Part shown: positions 43,067 through 52,651 of the stretch, piece by piece
Numbering within the stretch: the first letter of the stretch is position 1
How the letters are laid out: every line of letters starts with the position of its first letter
Assembly (NCBI GenBank): GCA_964598495.1
Contig: CAZRBY010000003.1
Coordinates: 62,001 to 126,000, forward strand
From: Cacconaster sp964598495
GTDB taxonomy: Bacteria > Bacteroidota > Bacteroidia > Bacteroidales > UBA932
Length of the DNA: 64,000 bases
Direction: 5' to 3'
Notes under the pieces: model-generated
The model's input: only the letters and a program-made list of their open reading frames with translations
What the model was told of the DNA's origin: nothing
Database searches by the model: none
Position numbers and translations under genes: made by a program

Positions 43067-43097
43067 AAAAAACTCCTCGGGTCCGAGGAGTTTTTTG
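43066..43097. terminator. Bidirectional terminator between the S9 peptidase and fimbrial operons
   Basis: CTCCTCGG pairs with CCGAGGAG around a two-base loop (43073-43090), flanked by seven A on one side and six T on the other, so it can serve both convergent transcripts. Confidence 0.85.
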
Positions 43098-43103
43098 TCT
43101 TCA

Positions 43104-46100
43104 TTATGGCGTTGCCGGAATTGGCATATCTTTTACACAACGGGTATTCTGCACCTCATTCCAGTTTTTCTCTATAATACTAGCATTATTTTCAATAGTA
43201 TGTACTCTGAAGGTGGTTACAGGGGCACCATTTCTAAATTTATCATAAGCGAAGGTCACAGGGAAGAGATTATTAAGCAGTCCGCCGGGTATAGTAAAAT
43301 AGTCAATAGTAGAAGTCCCATCAGTTGCAGGTCCCATTTCGCCTCTATCTATAAGGTATATTAAAACCAATTCCACTTGATTGGGTGTTCTCCACCCTGT
43401 TATACCTTTCTCAACATAAGAGTCACAAGGATCTTTGCCTTTTGCATAGGTATTGGCAAAGATAGTGGAAAGTGCTCCTCCTGTGTTTAAATTCTTTTCA
43501 GCAACATAGAAATAATATGTAAGAGTGTTGGCTGCTTCCCTCATAACATGCGGCGCGGGTAGAGGACCACTCTCCACAAATCTCGAACGGTAGGTGCTTG
43601 GGTCGAGGTTTCGAGTTATTCTGACATAAGCAGGCGAACTCGCCGTCGCTTTTGTAAGGAAAGCCATTTTGCCAAAGTCATCACCGGCAGATTCGGTAAT
43701 GTCATTGTTTGGAGCGCCCGCTACTATTGTGCCCGGGAGATTTCTAAAACATCTTACTCTTTTTGGAGAGTTTGCATGTCCAAGTGCTACTCCTTCATCT
43801 GACCAATAACAACCTATATATCCATTAGTATTTCGCTTAGGTGTGGTAACTTGCATATGACTCTCATCAAACCTTGTGGGCAGATTGCTTCTATCTCTTA
43901 AGTGATGGAACCAATAAATATCCGGAATGGTAGCTCTACCGATATAGGTATTAAGCATCTGATAAAAAGAGGGGAGATACCACTTTATTTCGTCCTTATC
44001 TATTATACCGTTACCATTATTATCCCTATTCCTCTGCAGACAAGCAAAAGCACCTGTATTATAAAGTTTTGAATTAAAATTAGCCCAATCATTCTCCGCT
44101 GCTCCTTGATTTGCATAAGTAGGATCACCGGATATCGGGCTCATTACATTGCCGGTATTGGAACGAGTCTGCACGGTTTTGAATTTCCAGAGAGAGTTGC
44201 CGCTACCATCAGCATTAAATGTAATACGCCAAGTTGAACTACCGGTAGTCTTTGCCCATATATTGTACACATTGTGTAAGCCGTTCATTTTTCTTACATC
44301 ATTATATGTTACTCCGCTATAACTTACTCTTGGAGTCGCTACCGGAGAGGTCTCTTCTATTGCTTCTATACCATATCCATCTATACGTGCAATCGTATGT
44401 TGACTATAAATAGTCCAAATAGACTTTTGGTAAACGACAAACGCATCTCTATATAACTGTGATTGTTTATCTTTACTTATGAAGTTTTGGAAATAAACAA
44501 ACATGCTCCTTGGAGGCAAATTCACAAAATCGGCAAATCTGATAGGTATAGAGCTGTTTATCGGGTGGCGGTCATAGAAAAATTCATCCACATAAACAGT
44601 GAACTTAATTGAACTATCTGCTCTTATGTAGTTATCAAGTGCACCGTTTTTAATCATATCGTTCAACTCGTCAACCATAATCCTCGGTGTAGGACTATCT
44701 TTAGTGGCTTGATCACCGGGGTAAGGTACCAAGAGGTTGGAAGTTTTAGGAATCGGGGTAAAAGAGATCCACTTTATATCCTTTTTGCCTAAGGTTGGCA
44801 GACTGGGCTTGTCAAAAGGTGTACTTGCAATAAAAGAAACACTGCAATTTGAATTTTTAATTTCTTTTATATGCCTTTTATGTATTGACATTTCCACATT
44901 TGCATAATGAGAATCCACAAAAACCTCATTTGGCGAGTAAGACACTATACCTTCCGTTAGTGAGTTCACCTCCTTTCCCGCCAGAGTAGGATCGTCATAA
45001 AGGTCTGTATTAGCCCCTTGCACATCAGCCTCTATGACAACATCTTTTACTCCCTTGATATAGACATTATAGGTATATGTGTAATTTGCCAATACACGAT
45101 AGTCGTTGGGGTCATTCGGATCATGACCCAGCGGGAAGTAATAGTAGACATTGGCATGGTAGAGATTTGTAGGATCACTTGAGTTTAACTGGGCCCTGAT
45201 ACGAACAAAGGTGCACATCTGTGGTGCATACTCAAAAGAAGGTTTGTCGGAGAACATCTCTCCTATATTCATGCCGTTTTCATCTTTTAGCAGCTTTGTG
45301 CGAAGTTTAAAAGCTTCTGCTCCTGAAGCAGTAATCTCTTTTGTCGGCACCTGGCAGTTTTCCATTTGATAATAATAAAAATCACCTATAAGCTGTGCAG
45401 GTTGGGTAGAACCCGGGGGAATACGAGTAATAGTTGGGTCTTCAGGTGAGTCAAACTCTGCCGAAGGAATGGCATAGACATCATTTTGCCTGTTTTCATA
45501 ACTGAAAACAAGAGGCCTGTCTGCCACTACAAGGCCTCTACGTGGGACATTTTCGACGGAATAACTTATCAAATCTACTGAAAGCTTACCAATTACATCA
45601 GGATGAAGGAAAACCCTGAAACGAACCTTACTTTCAATATTTCGAAGTGTAATATTTACATTGGGTTCCATCCCGCAGGCGACAAAAACGTTTGCTCTAC
45701 CCCACATAAGTATGTTGTTTCTTATGCCGGTATTTGATGGTGCCTGATAGACATTTAGGAATTCTACTTCAAGTGCCTTAAGTTGAGACTCTGTAGATAT
45801 GGCATCCAACATCTCTTTAGTGATGTTCATATTGTGCGATCCATCTATATTAGCTATCAGATAGATAATATTTGAGCCTGTTGGGAGCGTTATATTATTT
45901 AATGTACCTTCTGTAAATGGAAACTCAAGACCAAGTTCGGATTTGTTATAAAAACGGCTCAAGGACCCCCTCCTATTTCCTTCACTATCAAACACGATGA
46001 TATAAAGATCGGAGATAGCCTCCTCTACATACTGTGGTGGCTCAGGAGATTTTACGGTTATTTCAGGAGCCGCAGGCTTGTTGAACCCGAAATTTAAGGT

Positions 46101-46199
46101 CACACTTTGGCAATCGCCCTCTTTTGAGAAGGGATCTTTTATGTTACAACCTGCAAGTATTAACAAAGAAAAGAAAATATATATAACTCTTTTGGTCAT
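43104..46199 (-). CDS. Large fimbrial tip-like lipoprotein (DUF4906-like)
   Basis: The 1031-residue product has a lipoprotein signal with LILAGC. Its N-terminal half has the fimbrillin pattern seen in Mfa/Fim accessory subunits (ISDLYIIVFDSEGNRRGSLS, LPTGSNIIYLIANIDGSHN, NITLRNIESKVRFRVF). The C-terminal part (WYLPSFYQMLNTYIG, GYIGCYWSDEGVA, GITGWRTPNQVELVLIYLI, NTRCVKDMPIPATP) is like DUF4906 and FISUMP-class ends. Unlike the shaft and anchor genes it lacks the final W.VHSYNVD strand, which fits a tip subunit. It overlaps the preceding gene by four bases (ATGA) and is last in the leftward operon. Confidence 0.75.
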   Translation of the reverse strand: MTKRVIYIFFSLLILAGCNIKDPFSKEGDCQSVTLNFGFNKPAAPEITVKSPEPPQYVEEAISDLYIIVFDSEGNRRGSLSRFYNKSELGLEFPFTEGTLNNITLPTGSNIIYLIANIDGSHNMNITKEMLDAISTESQLKALEVEFLNVYQAPSNTGIRNNILMWGRANVFVACGMEPNVNITLRNIESKVRFRVFLHPDVIGKLSVDLISYSVENVPRRGLVVADRPLVFSYENRQNDVYAIPSAEFDSPEDPTITRIPPGSTQPAQLIGDFYYYQMENCQVPTKEITASGAEAFKLRTKLLKDENGMNIGEMFSDKPSFEYAPQMCTFVRIRAQLNSSDPTNLYHANVYYYFPLGHDPNDPNDYRVLANYTYTYNVYIKGVKDVVIEADVQGANTDLYDDPTLAGKEVNSLTEGIVSYSPNEVFVDSHYANVEMSIHKRHIKEIKNSNCSVSFIASTPFDKPSLPTLGKKDIKWISFTPIPKTSNLLVPYPGDQATKDSPTPRIMVDELNDMIKNGALDNYIRADSSIKFTVYVDEFFYDRHPINSSIPIRFADFVNLPPRSMFVYFQNFISKDKQSQLYRDAFVVYQKSIWTIYSQHTIARIDGYGIEAIEETSPVATPRVSYSGVTYNDVRKMNGLHNVYNIWAKTTGSSTWRITFNADGSGNSLWKFKTVQTRSNTGNVMSPISGDPTYANQGAAENDWANFNSKLYNTGAFACLQRNRDNNGNGIIDKDEIKWYLPSFYQMLNTYIGRATIPDIYWFHHLRDRSNLPTRFDESHMQVTTPKRNTNGYIGCYWSDEGVALGHANSPKRVRCFRNLPGTIVAGAPNNDITESAGDDFGKMAFLTKATASSPAYVRITRNLDPSTYRSRFVESGPLPAPHVMREAANTLTYYFYVAEKNLNTGGALSTIFANTYAKGKDPCDSYVEKGITGWRTPNQVELVLIYLIDRGEMGPATDGTSTIDYFTIPGGLLNNLFPVTFAYDKFRNGAPVTTFRVHTIENNASIIEKNWNEVQNTRCVKDMPIPATP

Positions 46200-47497
46200 T
46201 TTACTTCGTTGTTATTTCTCCAATTGAATATGGGTATGTCGTACATTAATTCTTGAACTGCGGTAGAAGAAAAATGTATGTTCAATGTCTGATTTTCAAC
46301 ATACCAAGGCAAACTTACAGTATAAATATAATGTCTATTGCGATACAAATTATAATCAGCATCTCTATCTATCATCAGGTCTGTATATCGCAATTTATTC
46401 TCGGTCATACTCTGCATTTGGGCTTTTGTCGCAGTCAGCAATGGAAATTTAAATATCATATTACCGGCCGGTGAACTGTCAATCACTTTCACTTTTGTAA
46501 TTTCTATTTGAGCGTATAAAGTGCCGTTAACGCTGTTTTCTGCGACCCAGTCGGGAGGATTTGTTTTTGAAAAAACCTTCTCAGGAACAAAAAGACTATC
46601 CAAAACAACATTTGTAGAGCCATCCCACGGCGCATCATAGAGTGTTAAATTTATGGATGTTGAAGCAGTATTCCAAGGCTTTTCCGCAAGAGTGTAGGTT
46701 GTGGGTACTCCAAAAAGGGTAATTTTCAAATTTGAAGGTTTTTCTGTGTTCAGACAGGCAGGATTGATAGAATTAATGGTAATATCAAATTTAGCCATTG
46801 AACGAAGCAATCCGACTCTATAGCCATTGTCTTCCAAATAGGCTTCAGGAAATGAACTCACAGGCAAAAACACACGTATGCCTGAAAGTGTCGGTCTCCA
46901 TAAAAATGGATTGTTTTTGGTTCCCGATTCAATCTTTTGGTCATAATAGATACGACTCATCATACGAATATGATTTGAGTAATCTTTGTTTGATTCACTA
47001 TAAGTGCGATTTTTATAAAAGACATCATCTATGACGGAAAGCAGAGGCCTATTCAGTATGCTATCTATAATACCAACGGTGGGGTTGGCTATATACATTA
47101 TATGATAGTACCCCGATTGAGGCAATGCGATTTCGTATTCGTCGGTTTTAAGTGCCTTCCACTTTGTACCTATGGTGATATAGCTTTTAGGATCTGTCGG
47201 ATCGGAGTTATCTATTTGAACCGGCGTATTGGCACTATTTGTATTCAGGTCCAATATTACGGATTTTCCTAAGGTCTTGGGAACAATACAAACAAGTAAT
47301 CTGGAAATATTATTGTCATTTGGTGATTCCAACGATATAGTACCTTTCAGCAAAGCAGAAAGACCTATCCTCACTTGATGCTCATCATCAATCGAAGGAG
47401 TCAGTCTCTTTTGAGAACATCCTGCAAATAAAATTAGCAGGGGCAGCAAAAGAACTGCTATGCAAAAAGTCTGTTTTATATTGTTTTTAGTCATCAT
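46196..47497 (-). CDS. Fimbrillin-like accessory lipoprotein
   Basis: The 433-residue product has a lipoprotein signal with LLILFAGC and a fimbrillin-like pattern: an early strand (QVRIGLSALLKGTISLES), a central block LSGIRVFLPVSSFPEAYL and RSMAKFDITINSINPACL, and an end PIFNWRNNNEVK. The Trp near the C-terminus recalls the terminal strand of the shaft subunit but is weaker. It lies nine bases downstream of the anchor-like gene and overlaps the tip-like gene by four bases. The likely role is a minor fimbrial subunit between shaft and tip; this is inferred from position. Confidence 0.65.
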   Translation of the reverse strand: MMTKNNIKQTFCIAVLLLPLLILFAGCSQKRLTPSIDDEHQVRIGLSALLKGTISLESPNDNNISRLLVCIVPKTLGKSVILDLNTNSANTPVQIDNSDPTDPKSYITIGTKWKALKTDEYEIALPQSGYYHIMYIANPTVGIIDSILNRPLLSVIDDVFYKNRTYSESNKDYSNHIRMMSRIYYDQKIESGTKNNPFLWRPTLSGIRVFLPVSSFPEAYLEDNGYRVGLLRSMAKFDITINSINPACLNTEKPSNLKITLFGVPTTYTLAEKPWNTASTSINLTLYDAPWDGSTNVVLDSLFVPEKVFSKTNPPDWVAENSVNGTLYAQIEITKVKVIDSSPAGNMIFKFPLLTATKAQMQSMTENKLRYTDLMIDRDADYNLYRNRHYIYTVSLPWYVENQTLNIHFSSTAVQELMYDIPIFNWRNNNEVK

Positions 47498-47505
47498 ACC
47501 CGATT

Positions 47506-48480
47506 TTATAACCCATCAACGTTATATGAGTGTACGGCCCAATTGTTGATGACGAGTCCTATTGCAACATATTCCCCGGGACAATCACAAGCATGTGCCT
47601 CAATCTCAATATCAAAGTCATTTATACAACGTGGGTTAAGAAGTTCATATGCACCGGTTCCTTTCGCAAGGAGAATAGCACCAAGAAGATTGAACTCGTT
47701 GGAATTACCGAGTATTTCTTCATCAAAAGGGATTTTTGCACCGCTATGGGCATCTTGTATTGATATTACGGAATGATAATGACCGTCAATCTGCAAGACT
47801 GTCATTTCCGACACCATTGAAGTCTCGGTGTAAAACGTGGTTATAGGGTATTTATAAGTGGGATCACTAGGAAAAATCTTACCGTTATAACTATATCTAT
47901 GATTTCCCGCAACTAAGCCCAATTTATAATTGTCCGGTTTTTTAAAACCTGTGACGGTGACTTTTATTCTGTTGGTATATTCACGCAAGTTCAATCCCTT
48001 ATCTACAAACAAATCTTCCTTCTCCCCTACCGTTACAATATCCGTTTGACCGAAATATAATCTTTCACCAATAAGATTTGCATTCTCTTTAAGGATAAGA
48101 TAGAGATCATCCGGCGTAGTGGCGCCAACCTCCAACTTTTCAAATGCATAAAGGTCAGCGTTGCCGGAGCATGCCCAAGCCATGACTCTGTAATTTCCAG
48201 CTTCATTAAGGTGAACCAAGGTTTTTGACTCAGAAGTCAACTTTATTCCATTTTCTTCCTGAACCCTGAATAATTTATTATTGGAATCAAAAACGAAGAA
48301 AGTAGCTCTCGCAATCTCTTCAGGATAGGAGGGCGTTCTATCACATTCGGTTTGCTCGTAAAGGTGTACATAAACTCCCCTCGGACAATTTTCATAATTG
48401 TCATAAATAAGCCAATCACACGACGATACGATAAGAATAACAAGAAGCGATACAGTTATTCCATATTTAATAAATCTCAT
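47506..48480 (-). CDS. FimB/Mfa2 family fimbrial anchor lipoprotein
   Basis: Mfa2/FimB proteins anchor and limit the length of type V fimbriae. The 324-residue product has a lipoprotein signal with IVSSC and the family opening YENCPRGVYVHLYEQTEC, then ATFFVFDSNNKLFRV, and a two-lobed beta-rich body (YTNRIKVTVTGFKKPDNYKL in the second lobe). The C-terminus INNWAVHSYNVDGL is nearly the same as that of the shaft subunit. It lies 89 bases downstream of the shaft gene, with a stem-loop between them, and nine bases upstream of the accessory gene. Confidence 0.85.
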   Translation of the reverse strand: MRFIKYGITVSLLVILIVSSCDWLIYDNYENCPRGVYVHLYEQTECDRTPSYPEEIARATFFVFDSNNKLFRVQEENGIKLTSESKTLVHLNEAGNYRVMAWACSGNADLYAFEKLEVGATTPDDLYLILKENANLIGERLYFGQTDIVTVGEKEDLFVDKGLNLREYTNRIKVTVTGFKKPDNYKLGLVAGNHRYSYNGKIFPSDPTYKYPITTFYTETSMVSEMTVLQIDGHYHSVISIQDAHSGAKIPFDEEILGNSNEFNLLGAILLAKGTGAYELLNPRCINDFDIEIEAHACDCPGEYVAIGLVINNWAVHSYNVDGL

Positions 48481-48516
48481 GTTATATCTTTTTGCTTATG
48501 GTTTTAATTTATTACA

Positions 48517-48541
48517 ACCAAGCGAGGGTCTCTCGCTTGGT
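48517..48541 (-). promoter_or_regulatory. Stem-loop between the fimbrial shaft and anchor genes
   Basis: ACCAAGCGAG (48517-48526) and CTCGCTTGGT (48532-48541) form a perfect ten-base-pair stem with a five-base loop. No T run follows on the minus strand. It may mark an mRNA 3' end or partial attenuation so that the shaft subunit is made in excess over the anchor. Confidence 0.6.
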
Positions 48542-48569
48542 CATAAGATTGGAGAGTTTATATTATTGA

Positions 48570-50123
48570 TTAAAAATCAACATTATATGAGTGCACACCC
48601 CAGTTAATTACTGTGATCTCGGTAGACATATAGGTATCCTTTGTATTGAGATGCTCATCAGGTGAAGGAACAATGTCGTCAGGATCAACGGGGAATGGAT
48701 GGTTCGGCGTAGGATTGAAAGGATTTCCGGAGAAACCTATCTTTGAAAAACTTTTGATATTTAAGTGGTAAATATTATTGCGGAGTACAGGCGAGTTCAG
48801 AACTTCCTTAAATGAAGGATTATCCGGATTCAACCAAGCGAAATAGTATACTTTACCGCCTTTATATTCAATAACACCGTCACCCCCTGTAGGAAGCGTA
48901 AGTGCAACACCTGCAGCAATTGCATTTGCCTTTGATGCGTAGAACTTACCATTGAAAGTGTTATAGAATAAATCCTTTGTAGAACCTCCTGCATGTGCGA
49001 GTCTCTCAGCATCCGAAGCCCAGAGATTATTTACAGGCACGAATACGGCCTCGACCATCACATAGGCAGTATTACCCTTTCTGTAACAGGTAACAGGCTC
49101 AAGACCATATTGATGAGTTGTTTCGGTAAGGAACTGCAGGTTACCGTGTGCAACAATATTCGCAACCGAATTGGTATTCCCGGGAAGGACATTAATAACT
49201 TTCAACAATGTAATGTCATTAACCTGAGAGTAATCATAGTTTGCAAACGCTGCCGTAGTATAATCAGCATTAGTTACATAACCCCAAGAAGGTGATTTGG
49301 TAGTGTAATGCAGAAGGGTGCTTGCCGGATTAACGGTTGCTGTTTTATTCCAAAGAAGGAAGGTAGTATTCTCATATTGTCCATAAGACCATTTAAAATC
49401 AGTCAATGTACCATAATTAATACCTTCGCTCGTAACAGTAGCCGAAGTGGCAATTTCAGTTGCTTTTGTTACAGCTACTCTTGATACGCTACGGCGGACA
49501 GTCAGCGCAAATTGGTTGTATGCCACATTCGGCACGCCGGTAATGGTGGCTTGTGCTTGTGTTATACCCCCTTTGATTTCCTGCCCTTTAAGAGGTTCTC
49601 CACTCATAAGGATAATATCGTTCGTGCCATCAAAAACCGCATAGCTGGACATTGTGTAAGTATAGGCAGCCGCATATGCTTGTTCAAACGCAGTCTTACT
49701 GGTAACTGCAGCGTTGTTTAATGCTGTTCTAATAGCACCATCGTTATTAACTACTACATAAATGTCAGCAGAAGTCTGCGGGTCTACCTTCCATGCCGGT
49801 GTGGCGAACTTAGCGTCGGTATTCTCATCCGGTGTATTCGTCAAATCAACACTTTTTGAATATACCTTGCCTTTAGTGGCATCCACCACATAGATATCGA
49901 CTCTATTGATTTTGTCACGGCCTACCCAATGCCCTGCGGGATTGTGAACGGTGTTATCTTCTGCCGAACGAGTCAATTCATCAGTACCTTTTGTAAGGTC
50001 GATAACCACACTCATGTAAGTGCTCACTTTAAGGCTGTCATCATCTGTGACAATAGGTTGCTTGTTACAAGCCACTGTCAAAACCAAAATACTCGCGAAG
50101 AGTAAAATTCTTTTAAAGCTCAT
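48570..50123 (-). CDS. Mfa1-family fimbrial major (shaft) subunit
   Basis: The 517-residue product has a lipoprotein signal with LVLTVAC, then NKQPIVTDDDSLKVSTYMSV. NPAGHWVGRDKINRVDIYVV and ADIYVVVNNDGAIRTALN are typical of the Mfa1 N-terminal domain, and LTVRRSVSRVAVTKATEI begins the second half. The end VINWGVHSYNVDF is a hydrophobic strand like those used as donor strands in type V pili. In the known system a lipidated precursor is cut by a secreted protease and polymerises on the surface. It is the first gene of the four-gene leftward operon, after a 320-base AT-rich leader region. Confidence 0.87.
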   Translation of the reverse strand: MSFKRILLFASILVLTVACNKQPIVTDDDSLKVSTYMSVVIDLTKGTDELTRSAEDNTVHNPAGHWVGRDKINRVDIYVVDATKGKVYSKSVDLTNTPDENTDAKFATPAWKVDPQTSADIYVVVNNDGAIRTALNNAAVTSKTAFEQAYAAAYTYTMSSYAVFDGTNDIILMSGEPLKGQEIKGGITQAQATITGVPNVAYNQFALTVRRSVSRVAVTKATEIATSATVTSEGINYGTLTDFKWSYGQYENTTFLLWNKTATVNPASTLLHYTTKSPSWGYVTNADYTTAAFANYDYSQVNDITLLKVINVLPGNTNSVANIVAHGNLQFLTETTHQYGLEPVTCYRKGNTAYVMVEAVFVPVNNLWASDAERLAHAGGSTKDLFYNTFNGKFYASKANAIAAGVALTLPTGGDGVIEYKGGKVYYFAWLNPDNPSFKEVLNSPVLRNNIYHLNIKSFSKIGFSGNPFNPTPNHPFPVDPDDIVPSPDEHLNTKDTYMSTEITVINWGVHSYNVDF

Positions 50124-50385
50124 AAGACTTTTTTAGTTAAAAATTTAAATGTTATTATTTATGAATATTCAATTTTTTCTTACAAATTGATCTGCTATAG
50201 ACTTATTTACATTTGAATTATTTAAAATAAAACGACGCAATTATAGTAAAAAAAATGACATACTGCATCAATCAGCTAAATAAAGATATTTTTTTTTATA
50301 TCATCATTTTGTGAATCAAGATTATACATAGCCGCTCTGTTCTTTCATTGTATCAATTTTTAATACCTAACGCTTTTATTCCAGC
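50124..50385. other. AT-rich control region between the fimbrial operon and iorA
   Basis: This stretch, part of a 320-base divergent intergenic region, has no gene. It must hold the fimbrial promoter. Near matches to TAnnTTTG on the minus strand occur (TATAATTG near 50236-50245, TAATCTTG near 50317-50324) but each has a mismatch and no good -33 partner, so I cannot fix the start site. The length and A/T richness suggest further regulation. Confidence 0.5.
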
Positions 50386-50414
50386 ATTGTTTTTGCATTT
50401 ATTCACTATATTTG
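50386..50414 (+). promoter_or_regulatory. Probable promoter of iorAB (ATTG, TATATTTG)
   Basis: TATATTTG at 50407-50414 matches the -7 consensus, and ATTG at 50386-50389 is a one-mismatch -33 element at a spacing of 21. The start near 50418 gives a leader of about 25 bases. Confidence 0.55.
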
Positions 50415-50443
50415 TAAGAATTGAACGAAAAAAATAATAGATA

Positions 50444-52051
50444 ATGAAAGTTAAAAAATTGCTATTGGGTGATGAGGCGGTGGCGCTGGGGGCGATAAAT
50501 GCCGGTATTACCGGAGTTTATGCCTATCCGGGGACTCCTTCCACCGAGATTACGGAGTATATACAGGGCAGTGCAACGGCACGTGAAGCCGGTATTCATT
50601 CGACATGGTGCACCAATGAAAAGACAGCAATGGAGACAGCTCTGGGTGTCTCTTATGTAGGGCAGCGTGCGCTGGTATGTATGAAGCACGTGGGTTTGAA
50701 TGTTGCTGCGGATGCTTTTGTCAATTCCGCGATTACCGGAGTAAACGGAGGAGTGATAGTGGTCGTTGCGGATGACCCTTCAATGCACTCTTCGCAGAAT
50801 GAGCAGGACAGCCGTTTTTATGGCAAGTTTGCATTTATTCCGATTCTGGAGCCCTCAAACCAGCAAGAGGCCTACGACATGATGGAGTATGGTTTTCGTC
50901 TGTCAGAGGAGCGCAACATTCCAGTAATGATAAGAGTTACTACCAGAATGGCACATTCGAGGGCAGTGGTAGAGGTGGCTGAAAAGCCCACTCCCCGCAG
51001 GAAAGAACTCATATTTCCCAAAGACCTCGCTTCATGGATTCTGCTTCCGGCAAATGCCCGCCGCAAATATCCGCAGGTAATAGCCAATTATGAGGAACTT
51101 GAAAAAATAGGTGCATCGGAAAAGGGATGGAATAAATATTTTGATGCGCCCGACAAGAGCATAGGTGTAATTGCATGCGGAATCGGGTATAACTATCTAA
51201 GAGAAAATGTAGGCATGAGTTACAGCCATCCTATACTCAAGATATCGCAGTATCCCGCGCCCTCGGATCTTATACGCAAAATGGCCTCCGAGTGCAAATC
51301 AATCCTCGTTATTGAAGAGGGTCAACCGATACTGGAGGAGATGATCAAGGGCATCCTCCCTACCACTGTGAAGATACTGGGACGCTTGAGCGGTGATCTG
51401 CCGAGAGTCGGTGAGCTAAATCCGAACTCCGTCAGAGCTGCTCTAAGGCTGCCTGCTCATTATACTCTACAGCCGAGCAGCGTGGTGGTGCCTAGACCTC
51501 CCGCACTTTGCCAGGGCTGCGGCCACAGGGATGTGTACGCTGCGCTGAATGAGGTGCTGGCGGACTATCCGAACCATAAGGTATTCAGCGACATCGGTTG
51601 CTATACGCTCGGAGCTCTTCCTCCTTTCAGGACTATCAGCTCCTGTATAGATATGGGCTCCTCCATCACAGTTGCCAGAGGGGCGGCGGATGCAGGCCAA
51701 TGGCCCAGTGTAGCTGTCATCGGTGACTCAACTTTCACCCACTCCGGTATCACCAGTCTGCTCGATGCAGCTAATGTAAATGCCGATATTGTGGTGGTAA
51801 TCTCAGACAACCTCACTACCGGAATGACCGGAGGACAGGATTCTGCAGGTACGGGGAAGCTGGAAGCAATATGCGCCGCTGTTGGAGTTGATCCCGCACA
51901 TATCCGCACTGTGGTACCTCTACCGAAGAATATGGAGGAAATTACGCGAATTATACGCGAAGAGATTGAATACAAGGGTCTGTCGGTAATCATTCCCCGC
52001 AGAGAATGCATTCAGACTGCAAAACGCAAAGCTAAAGAGAAGAAACAATGA
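50444..52051 (+). CDS. iorA: Indolepyruvate ferredoxin oxidoreductase, alpha subunit
   Basis: IorA with IorB oxidatively decarboxylates arylpyruvates from aromatic amino acids to aryl-acetyl-CoA, reducing ferredoxin. The 535-residue product has the pyrimidine-binding domain first (LLLGDEAVALGAINAGITG, YAYPGTPSTEI) and the thiamine-diphosphate domain at the C-terminus (CQGCGHRDVYAAL, AVIGDSTFTHSGI, VVVISDNLTTGMTGGQ). It ends IIPRRECIQTAKRKAKEKKQ and lacks the 8-Cys ferredoxin tail of archaeal IorA. iorB overlaps by four bases. Confidence 0.93.
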   Translation: MKVKKLLLGDEAVALGAINAGITGVYAYPGTPSTEITEYIQGSATAREAGIHSTWCTNEKTAMETALGVSYVGQRALVCMKHVGLNVAADAFVNSAITGVNGGVIVVVADDPSMHSSQNEQDSRFYGKFAFIPILEPSNQQEAYDMMEYGFRLSEERNIPVMIRVTTRMAHSRAVVEVAEKPTPRRKELIFPKDLASWILLPANARRKYPQVIANYEELEKIGASEKGWNKYFDAPDKSIGVIACGIGYNYLRENVGMSYSHPILKISQYPAPSDLIRKMASECKSILVIEEGQPILEEMIKGILPTTVKILGRLSGDLPRVGELNPNSVRAALRLPAHYTLQPSSVVVPRPPALCQGCGHRDVYAALNEVLADYPNHKVFSDIGCYTLGALPPFRTISSCIDMGSSITVARGAADAGQWPSVAVIGDSTFTHSGITSLLDAANVNADIVVVISDNLTTGMTGGQDSAGTGKLEAICAAVGVDPAHIRTVVPLPKNMEEITRIIREEIEYKGLSVIIPRRECIQTAKRKAKEKKQ

Positions 52052-52620
52052 AAAAAGATATAATACTCGCCGGTGTGGGAGGACAAGGCATCCTCTCCAT
52101 CGCTACCGTTATCGGAGAAGCTGCCCTGAAAGAGGGTCTTAATATCAAACAAGCCGAGGTACACGGCATGAGCCAAAGAGGTGGTGATGTGCAGTCCAAT
52201 CTCCGCATCAGTTCCGATCCCATAGCTTCAGACCTGATTCCAAAAGGATGTGCCGATCTCATAATCTCACTTGAGCCGATGGAGGCGCTCAGATACCTCC
52301 CCTGGCTCTCAAAAGAGGGATGGATTGTAACCAATACCACTCCGTTTATAAATATCCCCAACTATCCGGAGACGGAGGTGATAATGGATGAGCTGAAAAA
52401 GCTTAAGAACACAATATTGGTGGATGTGGACAGCATCGCACGTGAAGCAGGGAATCCGCGCGGAGCCAATATTGCACTCCTCGGTGCCTGCAGTCACCTT
52501 CTTGGAATGGAATCTCAACAGTTTGAAGAGGGTATCCGCAGAATATTTTCCGACAAAGGAGAAGAGGTTGTGGAGGCCAATCTCAAAGCCTTCAAGGCAG
52601 GACAGGATGCCTCATTATAA
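52048..52620 (+). CDS. iorB: Indolepyruvate oxidoreductase, beta subunit
   Basis: The 190-residue product belongs to the gamma-domain family of 2-oxoacid:ferredoxin oxidoreductases, with ILAGVGGQGILSIATVIGEA at the N-terminus and VHGMSQRGGDVQSNLRIS. It forms the CoA/interface part of the IorAB enzyme. The ATG lies in the overlap with the iorA stop (ATGA). It is 31 bases upstream of the beta-helix gene on the same strand. Confidence 0.93.
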   Translation: MKKDIILAGVGGQGILSIATVIGEAALKEGLNIKQAEVHGMSQRGGDVQSNLRISSDPIASDLIPKGCADLIISLEPMEALRYLPWLSKEGWIVTNTTPFINIPNYPETEVIMDELKKLKNTILVDVDSIAREAGNPRGANIALLGACSHLLGMESQQFEEGIRRIFSDKGEEVVEANLKAFKAGQDASL

Positions 52621-52651
52621 ATAAGTATAATCCAATTTAATTATTAAGTAT

